A stretch of DNA of 8,780 nucleotides from an uncultured Fidelibacterota bacterium. Lineage in GTDB: Bacteria > Marinisomatota > Marinisomatia > Marinisomatales > UBA1611. The notes under the pieces were generated by a model. The model had not been told where the DNA came from. It saw only the letters and a program-made list of their open reading frames with translations, and made no database searches. The stretch lies in assembly GCA_913041325.1 (NCBI GenBank), contig CAJWHU010000056.1, forward strand, positions 1 through 8,780. Reading direction: 5' to 3'. Positions 7,041 through 8,780 of the stretch are shown piece after piece. The position numbers and the translations under genes were made by a program. The stretch's first letter is position 1. Every line of letters starts with the position of its first letter.

Positions 7041-8692
7041 AATATGCTTTTTTAATAGTATTAATTCAAACATATCTCGTTGCCGGTATATCAATAAATC
7101 AAGAAGCCTTCGAAATGGGTAGAAGGGGAGACAAATATCGTGCCTGGGTTTATTTTAAGGATAAGAAGGGATCCAAAGCTATAGATTTGAACCAAAAAGT
7201 TCAACATAGACGGCTTAAAAATAATGTTGCAGAAGAAATGTTTTGGTATGATTTAAAAGTTTCTGAATCATACATACATCATATATCATCAATTGGTGTA
7301 GAAATAATAAACCAAAGTCGTTGGCTAAATGCTGTTTCTGTTCTAGCGTCAATGGCTGAGCTAGAATGGTTGTCAAATCTAAATTTTGTAAAAAAAATTG
7401 AGGCAGTAAAAGGTTTCAATCGCGATGTAGTTCATCTGGGTTCTGAAGTAAGACCAAATTCAAGGGAATTTGATTATGGTGAAGCAAGAAGTCAGATCGA
7501 GCAGATTAATGCACATATTTTGCATGACCAAGGTTACACAGGTTTAGGTGTCAGGATTCTTTTAATGGACACGGGTTTTGACCTTTCGCACAACTCTCTT
7601 AGTCATATCAACGTAATCAGCCAGTGGGATGTTATAAATGATGATAATCAAACAGCAGATGAAAATGAAGCTGAAAATGATATTAATCAAGATTCACATG
7701 GCACAATGGTTCTTTCAACGATAGCATCATTTGCTCCGAATGAATTCATGGGAGTTGCTTATGATGCTGAGTTTCTTCTTGCAAAAACGGAAGATGTAAC
7801 ACAAGAAATACCCCAAGAGGAAGATAATTATGTTGTTGCTTTAGAATGGGGAGAGATAAGCGGAGCGGACATAGTTTCAACATCCCTTGGTTATTTAGAT
7901 TGGTATAATTATGAGGACATGGATGGGAACACAGCAGTGACGACGATAGCCGTTGATATAGCATCAAGTTTAGGTATGCTTTGTATTACAGCCGCGGGTA
8001 ATTCAGGTGATGACAATTGGTATTACATAATTAGCCCTGCAGACGCGGATTCTGTTATATCTGTTGGTGCTGTTTCAGCAGAAAATCAAATAGCAGACTT
8101 TAGTTCCCACGGTCCTTCGTACGATGGAAGAATAAAACCTGAAGTTTGTGCAAGGGGTTTATATACTTGGTGTATAAGTGCAAATAGTACTACAAGTTAT
8201 ACCAGAAAAAGCGGCACATCTTTATCATGCCCTCTAGTTGCAGGTGCTGCAGCGTTAATAATGCAAGCAAGACCTTCATTGACGGCGATGCAAGTAAGGG
8301 ATGCTATCATTAATACTGCTACAATGGCAAATAATCCGGATAATACCTATGGGTATGGTATTATGAATACAAGTAGTGCTAAAGATTATCAATTCAATCT
8401 CACTAACGATTATGAAGAAATTCACCCTTCAAATTTCAAACTCACAAGTTTATATCCCAATCCATTTAATTCCTCTTTGGCGATGAAAGTGAGATTAGAA
8501 AGTGCAGGTTATTTAAAAATTGATATTTTGACGCTAAATGGGAGCATTGTCTCATGCTTGTTTGATGATTTTCTAGTTGAGACAGACGTTTTTGTTAGGT
8601 GGGAGCCAGATAATATATCTAGTGGTACTTATCTAGTAAATACAAATTTTGAAGGGCAGAACATTATTAAAAAAGTGACTTATATTAAGTAG
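7037..8692 (+). CDS. Secreted S8 (subtilisin-like) serine protease with T9SS type A sorting domain
   Basis: This 551-residue endopeptidase is probably exported across both membranes. The start TTG 7037 gives a classic signal peptide, MKYAFLIVLIQTYLVAG, with Lys at position 2 and a hydrophobic core. Residues about 30-125 resemble an inhibitory propeptide. The catalytic domain (about 150-450) carries D178 (LLMDTGFD), H221 (DSHGTMV), oxyanion N322 (AAGNSG) and nucleophile S395 (SGTSLSCP), so the triad is complete. An acidic stretch (201-219) lies between Asp and His. The C-terminus is a Por/T9SS sorting domain with YPNPFN (473-478) and a basic end, KKVTYIK. The TTG overlaps the carboxypeptidase TGA in a TTGA junction, implying coupled translation and a shared role in extracellular protein degradation. 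Four Cys (C316, C371, C379, C398) could form disulfides; C398 lies near the nucleophile, as in some subtilases that read GTSxSCP. The family call is firm; the substrate is unknown. Confidence 0.95.
   Translation: MKYAFLIVLIQTYLVAGISINQEAFEMGRRGDKYRAWVYFKDKKGSKAIDLNQKVQHRRLKNNVAEEMFWYDLKVSESYIHHISSIGVEIINQSRWLNAVSVLASMAELEWLSNLNFVKKIEAVKGFNRDVVHLGSEVRPNSREFDYGEARSQIEQINAHILHDQGYTGLGVRILLMDTGFDLSHNSLSHINVISQWDVINDDNQTADENEAENDINQDSHGTMVLSTIASFAPNEFMGVAYDAEFLLAKTEDVTQEIPQEEDNYVVALEWGEISGADIVSTSLGYLDWYNYEDMDGNTAVTTIAVDIASSLGMLCITAAGNSGDDNWYYIISPADADSVISVGAVSAENQIADFSSHGPSYDGRIKPEVCARGLYTWCISANSTTSYTRKSGTSLSCPLVAGAAALIMQARPSLTAMQVRDAIINTATMANNPDNTYGYGIMNTSSAKDYQFNLTNDYEEIHPSNFKLTSLYPNPFNSSLAMKVRLESAGYLKIDILTLNGSIVSCLFDDFLVETDVFVRWEPDNISSGTYLVNTNFEGQNIIKKVTYIK
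8435..8689 (+). other. Region encoding the Por/T9SS C-terminal sorting domain of the S8 protease
   Basis: Residues 467-551 begin FKLTSLYPNPFN and run through alternating beta-strands (YLKIDILTLNG, SSGTYLVNTNF) to a terminal KKVTYIK. This is the layout of type A sorting domains, recognised by the type IX machinery and usually removed when the cargo is attached to or released from the cell surface. It marks the host as probably T9SS-positive, although no Por machinery genes lie in the window. Confidence 0.85.
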
Positions 8693-8718
8693 TTAGCTAT
8701 AAAAATCTAAATCTTGCC

Positions 8719-8739
8719 TTCTGTCATTATTTCACAGAA
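8719..8739 (+). terminator. Weak hairpin after the S8 gene, possible terminator
   Basis: TTCTGT (8719-8724) and ACAGAA (8734-8739) can pair as a six-base stem with a nine-base loop, 27 bases after the S8 stop. The stem is short and only two of its six pairs are G-C. No T-run follows on the + strand. It could be a weak or bidirectional end of transcription, or chance in A+T-rich DNA. The remaining tail (8693-8780) shows no supported gene. Confidence 0.2.
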
Positions 8740-8780
8740 ATTAAGTCTCACCCAATACTCCTGTAAACAATGGAATTAAT

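Noticed and set aside
8743..8780. C-terminal end of a convergent minus-strand gene at the right edge
   Set aside because: Minus-strand frames entering the window give only about 10-12 residues before a stop, which is too little to recognise or support.
1..8780. CRISPR array, tRNA/rRNA, insertion sequence or defence system
   Set aside because: Reading both strands showed no regular direct repeats with spacers, no RNA gene signature, no transposase and no immune or toxin-antitoxin protein; nearly the whole window is filled by conserved genes.

Overview
The window is A+T-rich bacterial DNA. Every recognisable gene lies on the + strand, packed with overlaps or gaps of a few bases. The contents point to a Gram-negative-type bacterium of the FCB group. 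The evidence is a heptosyltransferase-like GT9 enzyme (LPS core type), a subtilisin-like protease ending in a type IX secretion (Por) sorting domain with the YPNPFN motif, a dockerin-like EF-hand tail on a secreted carboxypeptidase, and a eukaryotic-type citrate synthase. This combination resembles Candidatus Neomarinimicrobiota (Marinimicrobia/SAR406). That assignment is inference from memory of the families, not a database result. TGA and TAG both serve as ordinary stops and the standard bacterial code fits throughout.

Layout. Positions 1-549 hold the 3' end of a TagB/TagF-like (CDP-glycerol glycerophosphotransferase family) gene. It overlaps a GT9 heptosyltransferase-like gene (530-1510). 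A LicC-like nucleotidyltransferase follows (1523-2257), overlapping a DUF1015 gene that starts with TTG (2244-3455). These four look like one transcription unit for the cell envelope, possibly adding a phospho-alcohol to a surface glycan; the DUF1015 role is unknown. A 56-base A+T-rich gap is the only spacer longer than 12 bases between genes. It precedes a complete eukaryotic-type citrate synthase (3512-4783) with all expected catalytic residues.

Four bases after citrate synthase comes a large M14 zinc carboxypeptidase (4788-7040) with a Gram-negative multidomain tail and paired dockerin-like repeats. Its stop overlaps the TTG start of an S8 subtilisin-like protease (7037-8692) in a TTGA junction. 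The two proteases are probably exported and co-expressed for extracellular protein digestion: the S8 enzyme as endopeptidase and the M14 enzyme trimming C-termini. They carry different C-terminal modules, dockerin-like versus T9SS sorting. The last 88 bases hold no gene that can be supported, only a weak hairpin.

No CRISPR array, tRNA, rRNA, insertion sequence or defence system was recognised. No stretch above 300 bases lacks a gene. The most interesting points are the phospho-alcohol/heptose envelope cluster with its coupled DUF1015 gene, and the coupling of a TCA-cycle enzyme to a two-protease secreted set.
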